NCBI RefSeq assembly: GCF_040790665.1
Contig: NZ_CP160849.1
Span: 2,009,501 to 2,073,500, forward strand
DNA: 64,000 bases
Direction: 5' to 3'
Source of the DNA: Sulfitobacter pontiacus
Lineage (GTDB): Bacteria > Pseudomonadota > Alphaproteobacteria > Rhodobacterales > Rhodobacteraceae
Each line of letters opens with the position of its first letter. Positions within the stretch are counted from its first letter, which is position 1. The translations under genes were made by a program, and so were the position numbers. The notes below the pieces were generated by a model that searched no databases, had not been told where the DNA came from, and saw only the letters and a list, made by a program, of their open reading frames with translations. This document shows, one piece after another, positions 1 to 8,641 of the stretch.

Positions 1-1
1 A

Positions 2-1282
2 TTGATGGCCGCAGCGCATGAGAAATGGGGCAACCAGCCCTGGGCCGAGCTGCTGGCCCCCTCTGTCGCCTTGGCCGAGAAGGGCTTTGCCGTGTCCCCA
101 CGTCTTGCGGGGCTGGTGGCTGATGACGCCGAACGGCTGGCAACGTCGGAAACGACAGCATCCTATTTCATGCCGAACGGCACGCCGGTTCAGGCGGGCG
201 ATACGCTCAAGAATCCCGATTATGCCCGCACGGTCGCGGCGATGGCTGAACGCGGGGTGGAGGCTTTCTATACCGGCGACATTGCGCGCGACATCGTGGG
301 GGCTGTCCAAGGGGCTAACAACCCCGGTGTGCTGTCAGAGGTCGATCTGTCGATCTATCGGGTCAAGGAACGCGACGCCCTTTGCGCGCCCTATCACGGG
401 CATGAGGTCTGCGGCATGGGGCCGCCGTCCTCTGGCGCGCTGGCCGTTGGGCAAATACTGGGGCTGCTGGAAAACGCGGACCTGAGCGCCGGACCGGCGG
501 ACGCAGATGTGCTGCGGCTGATCGGCGATGCCTCGCGGCTCGCCTTTGCGGATCGGGGGCGCTATGTGGCCGATACCGATTATGTGCCCGTGCCGGTGAC
601 CGGTATGCTCGACCCATCCTATCTGGCGGAACGCGCCAAGCTGTTGCAGGGCGACGATGCGCTGCCGGAAGTCACCGCGGGCGCGCCCGCTTTCGACCAT
701 GCCCTAAACTTTGCCGATGATATCTCTATCGAGCTGCCATCGACCTCGCATGTGTCGATCGTGGACAGCATGGGCAATGTCGCGAGCATGACCACCACCA
801 TCGAAAACGGCTTTGGGAGCCGACTGATGGTGCGCGGGTTTTTGTTGAACAACGAGCTGACGGATTTCTCTTTCCGGTCGCATACCGATGGCGTGCCGAT
901 TGCCAATCGGGTCGAGCTGGGAAAACGCCCGCGCTCGTCGATGGCACCGACGATTGTGATGAAGGATGGCGCGCCGGTTCTGGCCGTGGGCAGCCCCGGT
1001 GGCAGCCGCATCATCGGCTATGTCGCGGGCGCGATCATTGCGCATCTGGATTGGGGGATGGATGTGCAACAGGCCGCCGCACTGCCCCATGCGATCAACC
1101 GGTTCGGCCCCTACGACCTTGAGGAAGGCACCGACGCCGCCGCGATGGCCGATGCGCTGATGGGGCTTGGCTATGAGGTGAACACCCGCGCGCTGACCTC
1201 GGGGTTGCATATGATTTCGATTGGCGATGACCTGCGCGGCGGGGCTGACCCGCGCCGCGAAGGCATTGCCCTTGGCGAGTGA
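2..1282 (+). CDS. ggt: Gamma-glutamyltransferase (glutathione hydrolase), 5' truncated by window edge
   Basis: C-terminal part of an N-terminal-nucleophile gamma-glutamyltransferase, which cleaves glutathione and other gamma-glutamyl amides, normally in the periplasm. The reading frame enters from the window edge, so the first part, including any signal peptide, is missing. About 426 residues are visible against roughly 530-580 for the family. The autoprocessing and catalytic threonine is in STSHVS, near visible residue 248, followed by DSMGN. The oxyanion/substrate motif GSPGGSR lies about 80 residues later. The large-subunit tail and the whole small subunit are therefore present. A GlcD-type FAD oxidase gene follows after a 30-base gap that contains its ribosome site, so the two are probably cotranscribed. 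Family assignment is firm; the physiological substrate is not known. Confidence 0.93.
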   Translation: MMAAAHEKWGNQPWAELLAPSVALAEKGFAVSPRLAGLVADDAERLATSETTASYFMPNGTPVQAGDTLKNPDYARTVAAMAERGVEAFYTGDIARDIVGAVQGANNPGVLSEVDLSIYRVKERDALCAPYHGHEVCGMGPPSSGALAVGQILGLLENADLSAGPADADVLRLIGDASRLAFADRGRYVADTDYVPVPVTGMLDPSYLAERAKLLQGDDALPEVTAGAPAFDHALNFADDISIELPSTSHVSIVDSMGNVASMTTTIENGFGSRLMVRGFLLNNELTDFSFRSHTDGVPIANRVELGKRPRSSMAPTIVMKDGAPVLAVGSPGGSRIIGYVAGAIIAHLDWGMDVQQAAALPHAINRFGPYDLEEGTDAAAMADALMGLGYEVNTRALTSGLHMISIGDDLRGGADPRREGIALGE

Positions 1283-1312
1283 TCGCCCATTCTGAACCAA
1301 AGGAAAGACCAT

Positions 1313-2725
1313 ATGGCACAGGCCACCGACATGCCCCGCAACGAGACCGGGATCGACACCGCTTTGGGTATCCTCAAGCAGCAATTCGGCGAACGCTTCC
1401 AGACGGGCGAAGCGATCCGCGAACAGCACGGGCATACGACGACCTGGATCAGAAATCAGGCCCCCGATGCCGTGATCTTTGCCCGTTCGACCGACGATGT
1501 CGCGGCTGTGGTCAAGGTCTGCGCCGCGCATAAGGTGCCGGTCATCGCCTTCGGCACCGGCACCTCGCTTGAAGGGCATGTGAATGCGCCCGCGGGGGGC
1601 GTGTCGATTGACGTCACGCAGATGGACGCGGTGGTCGAGGTCAACGCCGGCGATCTGGATTGCCGCGTGCAACCCGGCGTCACCCGCGAGGCGCTGAACA
1701 CCCATTTGCGGGATCAGGGCCTGTTCTTTCCCATTGATCCCGGGGCCAATGCCTCGCTTGGCGGGATGACGGCGACGCGGGCCTCGGGCACCAACGCGGT
1801 ACGCTATGGCACGATGAAGGACAACGTGCTGGCGGTCGAGGCGGTGATGGCCGATGGCACGGTGATCCGCACCGGGGCACGGGCCCGCAAATCATCTGCG
1901 GGTTACGATCTGACGCGTCTGATGGTGGGCTCTGAAGGGACATTGGGCGTGATCACCGAAATCACGTTGAAGCTACAAGGCATCCCCGAGGCGATCAGCT
2001 CTGCCCGCTGTTCCTTCCCCACGGTCGAGGCGGCCTGCGAAACGGTGCAAAACGTGATCCAATACGGGCTGCCCGTCGCACGAATAGAGCTGCTGGACGC
2101 GATGGTCGTGCGCGCGGTGAATGGCTATGCCAAACTGTCGCTGCCCGAAACGCCGATGTTGCTGCTGGAGTTCCATGGCTCTGACGCTGGTGTGGTCGAA
2201 CAGACCGAAACATTCGCCGCACTCGCCGATGAAAACGGCGGCACCGACTATCAGGCGACCACCACGATGGAGGAACGCAACAAGCTGTGGCAAGCGCGGC
2301 ATGATGCCTATTGGGCGATGCTGGCCCTGCGCCCCGGCTGCAAGGCGGTGGCGACCGACGTTTGTGTGCCGATCTCAAGGCTGGCCGAAGCGGTCGGCCG
2401 CGCGAACGCCAAAGCGGCGGAGCTGGGTCTGATCGCGCCCATCGTCGGCCACGCAGGCGATGGCAATTTCCACGCCTCGCTGCTTCTGGATATGGACGAC
2501 GCGGATGAAGTCGCCCGCGCCGAAGATTTCATTAGCTGGCTCAACGAGCTCGCGATCTCGATGGAGGGGACATGCACCGGAGAGCATGGCATCGGACAGG
2601 GCAAACGCCCCTATCTGGTCAAGGAACTGGGAGCGGCCGTGGGCGTCATGGGCGCGATCAAACAGGCGCTGGACCCCGATAACATTATGAACCCGGGCAA
2701 GATTCTTCCCGAATCCCTGGCGTAG
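1313..2725 (+). CDS. FAD-binding oxidase, GlcD / D-lactate dehydrogenase (cytochrome) type
   Basis: Member of the VAO/PCMH flavoprotein family related to GlcD and to cytochrome-linked D-lactate dehydrogenase. These oxidise D-2-hydroxy acids and pass electrons to the respiratory chain. At 470 residues the length is normal. The N-terminal half carries the FAD-binding region (GTGTSLEGH, then the DPGANASLGGM segment), and the C-terminal half is the substrate cap, ending with the conserved GEHGIGQGK motif. The ATG is preceded by AAAGGAAAG at good spacing. It sits 30 bases after the gamma-glutamyltransferase gene. D-lactate, glycolate and D-2-hydroxyglutarate are all possible substrates. No glcE or glcF partner is adjacent, which favours a single-subunit D-lactate-type enzyme. 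This is inference. Confidence 0.85.
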   Translation: MAQATDMPRNETGIDTALGILKQQFGERFQTGEAIREQHGHTTTWIRNQAPDAVIFARSTDDVAAVVKVCAAHKVPVIAFGTGTSLEGHVNAPAGGVSIDVTQMDAVVEVNAGDLDCRVQPGVTREALNTHLRDQGLFFPIDPGANASLGGMTATRASGTNAVRYGTMKDNVLAVEAVMADGTVIRTGARARKSSAGYDLTRLMVGSEGTLGVITEITLKLQGIPEAISSARCSFPTVEAACETVQNVIQYGLPVARIELLDAMVVRAVNGYAKLSLPETPMLLLEFHGSDAGVVEQTETFAALADENGGTDYQATTTMEERNKLWQARHDAYWAMLALRPGCKAVATDVCVPISRLAEAVGRANAKAAELGLIAPIVGHAGDGNFHASLLLDMDDADEVARAEDFISWLNELAISMEGTCTGEHGIGQGKRPYLVKELGAAVGVMGAIKQALDPDNIMNPGKILPESLA

Positions 2726-2750
2726 TCGGGGCGGCGCGGGCGGTATATCG

Positions 2751-2771
2751 ATCCCTGCCACGGGCAGGGAT
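2751..2771 (+). terminator. Stem-loop downstream of the GlcD-type gene
   Basis: Perfect 9-bp stem ATCCCTGCC / GGCAGGGAT around a 3-base loop, 25 bases after the stop codon. It is followed by a copy of a dispersed intergenic element whose GGGGATTTTTAA could supply the T-rich tail. Probably an intrinsic terminator separating the upstream genes from the dehydrogenase gene at 2932. Confidence 0.55.
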
Positions 2772-2776
2772 GCGAT

Positions 2777-2808
2777 GCCTCCGGCGGGGATTTTTAACCA
2801 TTTGGAAG
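2777..2808 (+). repeat. Dispersed intergenic element (CCTCCGGCGGGGA...GGAAG type)
   Basis: Short element starting with the CCTCCGGCGG near-palindrome and ending in ATTTTTAACCATTTGGAAG. Related copies lie at 14450-14472, 20299-20321 (inside xdhA), 28271-28301 and 28319-28340. They share the layout of a GC-rich palindromic head, a GATTT or GAGTTT core, and a tail ending in GAAG. Elements of this kind are familiar from rhodobacteral intergenic DNA. The function is unknown; here it sits just after a terminator hairpin. Confidence 0.5.
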
Positions 2809-2931
2809 CGGCCTGCGCGCGAGTTTTTCGACGTTGGTCGCATTTGTGCTGTCTTTGGTCGGCTGGGTTCTGCGTTTTGCGCGGGGGCTGCTAAATGTCG
2901 CTAAGACCTATTCTGGCGGAGCATTGGATTC

Positions 2932-5424
2932 ATGAAAACTCAAGTCAAAGCACTGGTTGTGGGCGGCGGTGCCGTTGGCACGTCGATTGCCTATCATCTG
3001 GCCCGCGCCGGATGGGATGATGTGATGTTGCTTGAGCGGGACGAGCTGACCTCGGGGTCTACATGGCACGCGGCAGGGTTGCTGCCCTATTTCAACATGT
3101 CCTATGCGACGACCCACATCCACGACTATTCAATCAAGTTCTACAAGACGCTTGAGGAAGAGACCGGCCTGAACGCGGGCTTTGCCGTGGTGGGGAACCT
3201 GCGTATGGCGCAGACGGACGAACGCATGGACGAATACATGCTCTATGCCTCCACCGCCGAGACCTGCGGCGTGCCCTATACTTTCATGACGCCGGACGAG
3301 ATCAAGGCAAAATGGCCGCTCATCAAGACCGACGATCTGAAAGGTGCGCTGTATCACGAAACCGATGGCTACATTAATCCCGCCGATGTCACCATGGCGA
3401 TGGCCAAGGGCGCGCGGCAGCGGGGCGTGGCGATCGAGCGTAAGTGGCAGGCGGATGCCTTTCACTGGAATGGCGCGGCATGGGAAGTGACCGTCACCAA
3501 GATGGTCGAGAAGGGCGGGAACCTTGTCCCCTCGGACGAGCAGGTCGTGATCACCGCCGAGCACGTCGTCACCGCTAGCGGCAACCACGCGCAGCGCACC
3601 GCCAAGATGCTGGGCATCAAGATGCCTGCCATTCCGGTTGAACATACGTTTATCGTGATGGATCAGGACCCCGAGCTGGTCAAATGGCGCGCCGACGGCA
3701 ATCCGGAGCATCCGGTCGTGCGCGACGCCGACAATGAATCCTACGCCCGCGAAGAGCGGGGCGGCTGGATTTTGGGCATCTATGAGCGCGGCGCGCCTGC
3801 ACGGTTCGAATATGGGGTGCCGGACAGCTTCCGGGCCGATCTGTTTCCGCTGGATCTGGACCGGATCGCGGATCAGTATATGGCCATGGCCGACCGCGTC
3901 CCGTCTTGTGCGGACTCCGGCCTCAAGGACGATTTCAACGGGCCGATCTGCTATACGCCCGACGGCAACCCGCTGGTTGGTCCGGCACCCGGCCTGCGCA
4001 ATATGTGGCTGGCCGAAGGGTTCTCTTTCGGGATCACGGCTGCGGGGGGCACGGGCTACTACCTTGCGCAGATGATGGTCGAGGGCGAGGCCGAGATCGA
4101 CATGGCGTCGCTGGACCCCAAACGCTATGGCGACTGGATGACCACCGAATATGCCGCGCGCAAGAACGAAGAGGCCTATGAGCACGTCTATATCCTGCAC
4201 CACCCGGATGAGGAGCGCCCCGCGTGTCGGCCCTTGCGCACCTCGCCTGCCTATGACCGTCAGGCCGCCCGTGGCGCACAGTTCGGCCATGTGAACGGGT
4301 GGGAACGCCCGAACTACTTTGCGCCGCTGGGGTTCAATGACCACGACAGCCGGTCCTTCCGGCGCGGCGGCTGGTGGCAGCATGCGGTCGATGAGGCCAA
4401 GGCGATCCGCGAGGGCGTGGGCCTGATCGATGCGACCGCCTTTACCAAACATCTGGTCAAGGGGCCGGGGGCCACTGCCTTTCTGGATTGGTTCACCTGC
4501 AACAAGTTGCCCTCCGTCGGGCGCATCAACCTGACCTATGCGCTGACAATCAACGGCACCACGCGCACCGAATATACCATCGTGCGGCTCGCTCAGGATG
4601 AATACTACCTTGTGTCCGCCGGGGCCTGGACGGCCTATGACAGTGATTTCCTGCGCAAGGCCATCGCCGATAAAACGCCCGAATTCGGGTATGTCGAATG
4701 CCATGACGTGACCACTCAATGGGGTGTCTTTGCCATCGCGGGCCCCAAATCGCGCGATGTCCTGAACGAGGTCATCAAGGATGCGGACCCCGAGACGGTG
4801 CTGAGCAATAAGCGGTTCCCTTGGCTGACCATGCGCAATATCGAGCTGGGGATGGTCCCCGTCCGCGCCATCCGCGTCGCTTATACCGGAGAGCTCGGCT
4901 GGGAACTGCACCACCCGATAGAGATGCAGAACCACCTGTTCGATCTGCTGGAGAAGGCGGGCGAGAAACACGAGATGAAACTGGTCGGCGCGCGGGCACA
5001 GAACTGGCTGCGGCAAGAGAAATCCTACCGCGCTTTCGGCAATGAACTGGGCCGCGATGCCACCCCGCTAGAGGCCGATCTGCCGCGCTTTGTCGACCTG
5101 TCCAAGGACTTCCACGGCAAGGACGCAATGCAAGCCCATGGCATTCGCAGCAAATGTGTGACCTTGCTGATCGACGGGCCCGACGACGCAGACCCTTGGG
5201 GCCGCGAAGTGCTGTATCACGGCGACACCCGCGTTGGCCGCCTGACCTCGGGCGGGTATTCGGTGGCCTTCGGGAAATCCATCGGCATGGGCTACGTCAA
5301 ACCCGACATCGCGGTGGTTGGCACAAAGCTGAAGGTCAAGATGTTCGACCAGCTATGGGACGCCGAAGTGGTGGAGGACAGCCCCTACGACCCAAAAAAC
5401 GCAACGATCCGTGTGGATGGGTGA
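2932..5424 (+). CDS. Dimethylglycine/sarcosine dehydrogenase-like flavoprotein (DAO + GcvT domains)
   Basis: An 830-residue two-domain protein. Residues about 6-400 form a DAO-type FAD domain with the dinucleotide motif VVGGGAVGTSIAYH. Its GSTWHAAGL motif holds His46, the position that carries covalent FAD in mammalian DMGDH and SARDH. After an FAO-type linker, the C-terminal part (about 430-820) is a GcvT-like aminomethyltransferase/folate domain. Such enzymes oxidatively demethylate N-methylglycines and load the one-carbon unit onto tetrahydrofolate. The exact substrate (dimethylglycine, sarcosine or another methylated amine) cannot be read from sequence. It is not the DMSP demethylase DmdA, which is a lone GcvT domain of about 360 residues. 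The gene is separated from its upstream neighbour by 206 bases with a terminator-like hairpin, so it probably has its own promoter. Confidence 0.85.
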   Translation: MKTQVKALVVGGGAVGTSIAYHLARAGWDDVMLLERDELTSGSTWHAAGLLPYFNMSYATTHIHDYSIKFYKTLEEETGLNAGFAVVGNLRMAQTDERMDEYMLYASTAETCGVPYTFMTPDEIKAKWPLIKTDDLKGALYHETDGYINPADVTMAMAKGARQRGVAIERKWQADAFHWNGAAWEVTVTKMVEKGGNLVPSDEQVVITAEHVVTASGNHAQRTAKMLGIKMPAIPVEHTFIVMDQDPELVKWRADGNPEHPVVRDADNESYAREERGGWILGIYERGAPARFEYGVPDSFRADLFPLDLDRIADQYMAMADRVPSCADSGLKDDFNGPICYTPDGNPLVGPAPGLRNMWLAEGFSFGITAAGGTGYYLAQMMVEGEAEIDMASLDPKRYGDWMTTEYAARKNEEAYEHVYILHHPDEERPACRPLRTSPAYDRQAARGAQFGHVNGWERPNYFAPLGFNDHDSRSFRRGGWWQHAVDEAKAIREGVGLIDATAFTKHLVKGPGATAFLDWFTCNKLPSVGRINLTYALTINGTTRTEYTIVRLAQDEYYLVSAGAWTAYDSDFLRKAIADKTPEFGYVECHDVTTQWGVFAIAGPKSRDVLNEVIKDADPETVLSNKRFPWLTMRNIELGMVPVRAIRVAYTGELGWELHHPIEMQNHLFDLLEKAGEKHEMKLVGARAQNWLRQEKSYRAFGNELGRDATPLEADLPRFVDLSKDFHGKDAMQAHGIRSKCVTLLIDGPDDADPWGREVLYHGDTRVGRLTSGGYSVAFGKSIGMGYVKPDIAVVGTKLKVKMFDQLWDAEVVEDSPYDPKNATIRVDG

Positions 5425-5486
5425 CGCTTAATGGTTTCTTAATTAAAGGCGCTCATTGTCGTATTCGAAGTAATATCAGGTACGGC

Positions 5487-5975
5487 ATGATAACAGAACT
5501 TGAACACAAATCGGTTTCCGACCTGCTTGCTCTGCATGCAGAAGTGTCGGCAAGGCTAAGGTCAAGCGGCGCAGTACGGTCATCCAACAACCCTGCGGGC
5601 GACTATGCGGAAACGCTGTTTTGTCGCGCTTTTGGCTGGGACATGGCTGCCAGTTCCGAGAAGGGCTATGACGCGCTGGACAGGGACGGCTTACGTTACC
5701 AAATAAAATCGCGCCGGTTGACGGCCTCGAATACCTCGCGGCAATTGTCTGCACTGCGCAATCTGGAAGCCAAGCCGTTTGACTTCTTGGCCGGTGTGCT
5801 GTTCTCTTCGGATTATTCCGTTTTTAAGGCGGCGATTATTCCGCACGATCTAGTTCTGAAAAATACCCGTGTTTCAACCCATACTAACAGCCGTTTATTT
5901 TATCTTCGCGACGCGGTGTGGGCATGGCAAAACGTGCGCGACGTTACCTTAACTTTAACTCGTGTGAAAATTTAA
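5487..5975 (+). CDS. Orphan PD-(D/E)XK nuclease-like protein (DUF6998-like)
   Basis: A small protein of 162 residues with the layout of a minimal PD-(D/E)XK nuclease fold: a helix with GDYAETLF (Glu), a strand with KGYDALD (Asp), then RYQIKSRR, where QIK takes the (D/E)XK position. It resembles the DUF6998 family of uncharacterised proteins; that assignment is from memory. The start is the ATG after a weak CAGG. The frame is open further upstream, but that part overlaps the dehydrogenase gene in another frame. No methylase, helicase or specificity subunit lies nearby, so it is not an obvious restriction system. Its base composition is more AT-rich than its neighbours, which hints at acquisition. 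Function unknown. Confidence 0.7.
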   Translation: MITELEHKSVSDLLALHAEVSARLRSSGAVRSSNNPAGDYAETLFCRAFGWDMAASSEKGYDALDRDGLRYQIKSRRLTASNTSRQLSALRNLEAKPFDFLAGVLFSSDYSVFKAAIIPHDLVLKNTRVSTHTNSRLFYLRDAVWAWQNVRDVTLTLTRVKI

Positions 5976-6017
5976 GGCGGAAATCTTCTCGTCAGTCCGA
6001 TGCTCTCAGGCGTTCCC

Positions 6018-6800
6018 TTACCGCACCTGACGCCGCGAAAGCCAGTTGTCCCAGCTGCTGGGGCTACCGGCATAGACGTTGATGTCGATGTCTCCGGCGG
6101 CTCCGGGGACGCGGCCGGTGCTGGTGTATTGCCAGAAGGTCCAGCGCTCGTCGGGGTATTTCTCGGACGGGTGGGCGGCGGTGGAGCGGAGCCAGAATTC
6201 AACACCGCGCAGACGCCCCATGTCATTCTGGGCATAGAACTCCGGCGTGGTGTAGACGACGGGCTGCTGCCCGTAATGCGCGCGCAGGATGCTTAGGAAC
6301 GTCTGCGCGTTGCGGCGGACGGTATCGGCGGGCGGGCGCAGGGTGCAGGTGGGGGAAAAGGGGTTCCACTCCAGATCCAGCACGGGGGGCAGCATGCCCG
6401 GCGCTTTGGGCACGTTTTCGATGAACCAGCGGGCCTGTTTCTCGGGCGTCGTGCAGAAATAGTAGAAGTGATAGGCCCCGCGGGCGACACCGGCGCGGCC
6501 GGCACCCTCCCAGTGGTTCTGGAACATCGGGTCCAGCAGATCGCCGCCTTCGGTGGCTTTGATGAAGGCGAAGTTCACGCCGGAGACGCGGGCCTCGCCC
6601 CAGTTCAGCGGTTGCTGGAAGCGCGCCACATCGATGCCGTGCACCGCATAGCGGTCGGGGCTTTGGCCGGGCCAGTCGAACGGCTTGCGGTCGCCGAAAT
6701 TGGCCGCCGTCACATCCCCCACAGGGACCGAGAGTTGCGGCGCACCACAGGCCGAAAGGGCAAGGGCAGAGAGGAGGGCAAGAACGCGAAGTCGGGGCAT
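6018..6800 (-). CDS. GH25 lysozyme-like lipoprotein
   Basis: A 260-residue member of glycoside hydrolase family 25 (N-acetylmuramidases that cut peptidoglycan). The N-terminus is a lipoprotein signal with lipobox LSAC (Cys18), so the enzyme should be anchored in a membrane facing the periplasm. The family signature HGIDVARFQ comes first (Asp57). FAFIKATEG and GAYHFYYF follow, then VLDLEWN with the acidic pair Asp152 and Glu154. It starts 4 bases after the stop of the DUF938 methyltransferase gene and is the last gene of a leftward cluster. A role in cell-wall turnover is likely; no phage genes are near. Confidence 0.88.
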   Translation of the reverse strand: MPRLRVLALLSALALSACGAPQLSVPVGDVTAANFGDRKPFDWPGQSPDRYAVHGIDVARFQQPLNWGEARVSGVNFAFIKATEGGDLLDPMFQNHWEGAGRAGVARGAYHFYYFCTTPEKQARWFIENVPKAPGMLPPVLDLEWNPFSPTCTLRPPADTVRRNAQTFLSILRAHYGQQPVVYTTPEFYAQNDMGRLRGVEFWLRSTAAHPSEKYPDERWTFWQYTSTGRVPGAAGDIDINVYAGSPSSWDNWLSRRQVR

Positions 6801-6804
6801 AGGG

Positions 6805-7455
6805 TCACGGCTTTCGTGCGATAAAGGCCAGATTATTGGCGGGCATGTCGATCCTGTCGATCGGGCTTAGTGCAGCATCGCTGAGCCAACGCGTGATGTC
6901 GACCGTATCCTTGTACCCGATCGCAGGATCGGCGGTGCGCAGCTCGGCGTCGAATTTCGCATCTCCGTCGGAGGTGAGCACACCCTGCCGGCGGAACGGA
7001 CCATAGAGGATCAACGTGCCACCGGGGGCGAGCGCAAGCGCGGCTTCGGTGATGAGCATCTGTGCGGCCTCTGTCGGGATCAGATGTAGCAGGTTGGCGA
7101 GGAAGATCAGGTCTTGCGGTGGCAATGGCTTGTGCCAACCCGCCGCTGTTGCATCCAGCGGGGCGGCGGGGGCGACGTTGGTCAGCCCGGCCTCGGCGAT
7201 ATAGGCGTCGATGCTGGCGCGGCGGTCGGGGGCGGGCTCGGTCGGCTGCCAGTGCAAATCGGGTAGGGCGCGGGCGAAGGCGGCAATATGTTGCCCCGTC
7301 CCGCTGGCAATCTCGAGCGCGCGACCTGTCTGAGGTGCATGGTCACGCAGCAGGTCACACAGGGCGTCTTTGTTCCGGTCGGCGGCGGGGGCGTGCAGCA
7401 TGGCACCGCGGGTGGGCAGAGCGACGCTGGCGCTTGGGGGAAGCTTGGCTGTCAT
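6805..7455 (-). CDS. DUF938 family SAM-dependent methyltransferase-like protein
   Basis: A 216-residue protein of the DUF938 family, a class I methyltransferase fold. The SAM-binding glycine motif is ALEIASGTGQH near residue 47. The family hallmarks ADRNKDAL near the N-terminus and LANLLHLIP in the middle are present, and LILYGPF marks a later strand. The substrate of the family is unknown. The start codon overlaps the stop of the preceding oxidoreductase gene in ATGA form, and the next gene follows after 4 bases, so the three are translationally coupled. Confidence 0.85.
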   Translation of the reverse strand: MTAKLPPSASVALPTRGAMLHAPAADRNKDALCDLLRDHAPQTGRALEIASGTGQHIAAFARALPDLHWQPTEPAPDRRASIDAYIAEAGLTNVAPAAPLDATAAGWHKPLPPQDLIFLANLLHLIPTEAAQMLITEAALALAPGGTLILYGPFRRQGVLTSDGDAKFDAELRTADPAIGYKDTVDITRWLSDAALSPIDRIDMPANNLAFIARKP

Positions 7456-8537
7456 GCGCGCAGCCTATCGGGGCGCAGTGCCTCGACCACGGGATCGGGT
7501 AGCGACGGCGCGTTGCCGAGGGTCAGATCGGCCACCAGTTGCGAGGCGGCGGCGCTGGTCTGGAAACCGTACCCGCCTTGTCCCGCGCTCCAGATGAAGT
7601 CGGGCTGGGCGGGATCGGGACCCAGCACCAACGTGCGGTCCACGGCAAAGCTGCGCAGCCCCGCCCATGTCGCGATGGGTTTCGTCAGCGGCACGGCGAC
7701 CATGTTCTGATACCGCTCCAGCCCTTCGGCCAGCACCATGTCGTCGGCCCATGCGTCCTGCGGTTCGGTCGCGTCCTCATCGGCGGGCGAGATCAGCAGC
7801 GCGCCCGCGTCAGGCTTGGCGTACCATGTTTCGCCCACGCCAAAAAACATCGGCCAGCGCGACAGGTCATGCCCGCCCGGTGCCGCAATGCGGGCCATGG
7901 ACCGGCGGTAGGGGGTGATGCCGATGGGGGGCACACCAGCCAGAATGGCGATCTGGTCGGCCCAGGCTCCGGCGGCGTTGACCAGTTTTGCGGCGTGATG
8001 GATGTGCGGGCCTGCGGTGACCTTCCACGTATTGCCCGTGCGGGTGATGGATGTGATGGGATGCCCGGTTTCAATCCGCCCGCCATTGCCGCGCAGCTCC
8101 TTGGCGAAATCCTGCAGCAGACGGTCGGTATCAATATCATGGGCGTCAGCGTGGTAGCCGGCAAAGGCGATGCGCTCGGCGGCCAGGATCGGCACAAGGC
8201 GGAGCGCATCGTCGGGGGTGATCTGTTCGACCCCCATATGGGCGAGATCGCTGTGAAACGCCTCTTCCTCGTGGCGGTCGGCGATGATCATCAGGCCGCG
8301 CGGGGACAGGTAGCCGCCGTCGCGCAGATAGTCGACGGTGGCCTTGTTCAGCGCCTGCACAGAGGGCGCACCGTAATTCTCTTCGATCAGCGCGGCCGAC
8401 CGGCCAGAGGCGTGATAGCCAAGCGCTTTTTCCCCTTCAATCACCGTGACTTTTGCATCACCAGACAGGCGCGCCGCGGCCGAGATGCCCGCGATGCCGC
8501 CGCCGATGACAAGGATATCGGATGTGCTTTCTGTCAT
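7452..8537 (-). CDS. FAD-dependent oxidoreductase, glycine/D-amino-acid oxidase (DAO) family
   Basis: A 361-residue DAO-fold flavoprotein. The FAD-binding motif ILVIGGGIAGISAAARL is right at the N-terminus, followed by the ASGRSAAL segment typical of D-amino-acid dehydrogenases of the DadA/DauA kind. The C-terminal WAGLRSFAVD and WSAGQGGYGFQTSAA close the FAD site. The chosen ATG at 8537 has a GGGGG stretch just upstream and puts the Rossmann motif at the expected distance; a longer in-frame start at 8633 would add an unrelated tail. Substrate unknown; oxidation of a D-amino acid or another amine is likely. The end overlaps the DUF938 gene by 4 bases. Confidence 0.82.
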   Translation of the reverse strand: MTESTSDILVIGGGIAGISAAARLSGDAKVTVIEGEKALGYHASGRSAALIEENYGAPSVQALNKATVDYLRDGGYLSPRGLMIIADRHEEEAFHSDLAHMGVEQITPDDALRLVPILAAERIAFAGYHADAHDIDTDRLLQDFAKELRGNGGRIETGHPITSITRTGNTWKVTAGPHIHHAAKLVNAAGAWADQIAILAGVPPIGITPYRRSMARIAAPGGHDLSRWPMFFGVGETWYAKPDAGALLISPADEDATEPQDAWADDMVLAEGLERYQNMVAVPLTKPIATWAGLRSFAVDRTLVLGPDPAQPDFIWSAGQGGYGFQTSAAASQLVADLTLGNAPSLPDPVVEALRPDRLRA

Positions 8538-8641
8538 AGGTACCCCCTGTCCCTTGCACTGGTTTCGCGCAGGCCTGTCCCGCCGGCCCCAAGCTCTTTG
8601 ATTATGGGTGACATGGGCCGGTGGGACGTGCAACCGCGCGG

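Noticed and set aside
3130..5016. Open frame of 628 codons on the minus strand
   Set aside because: Lies wholly antisense to the DMGDH-like gene, whose domains and motifs are intact. High-GC codon use leaves the opposite frame open; the translation has no recognisable domain.
2932..5424. DMSP demethylase DmdA
   Set aside because: The protein has a DAO flavoprotein domain with the His-FAD motif in front of the GcvT domain; DmdA is a single GcvT-type protein of less than half this length.
6018..6800. Phage endolysin / prophage
   Set aside because: The GH25 protein has a lipoprotein signal and no phage genes are near.
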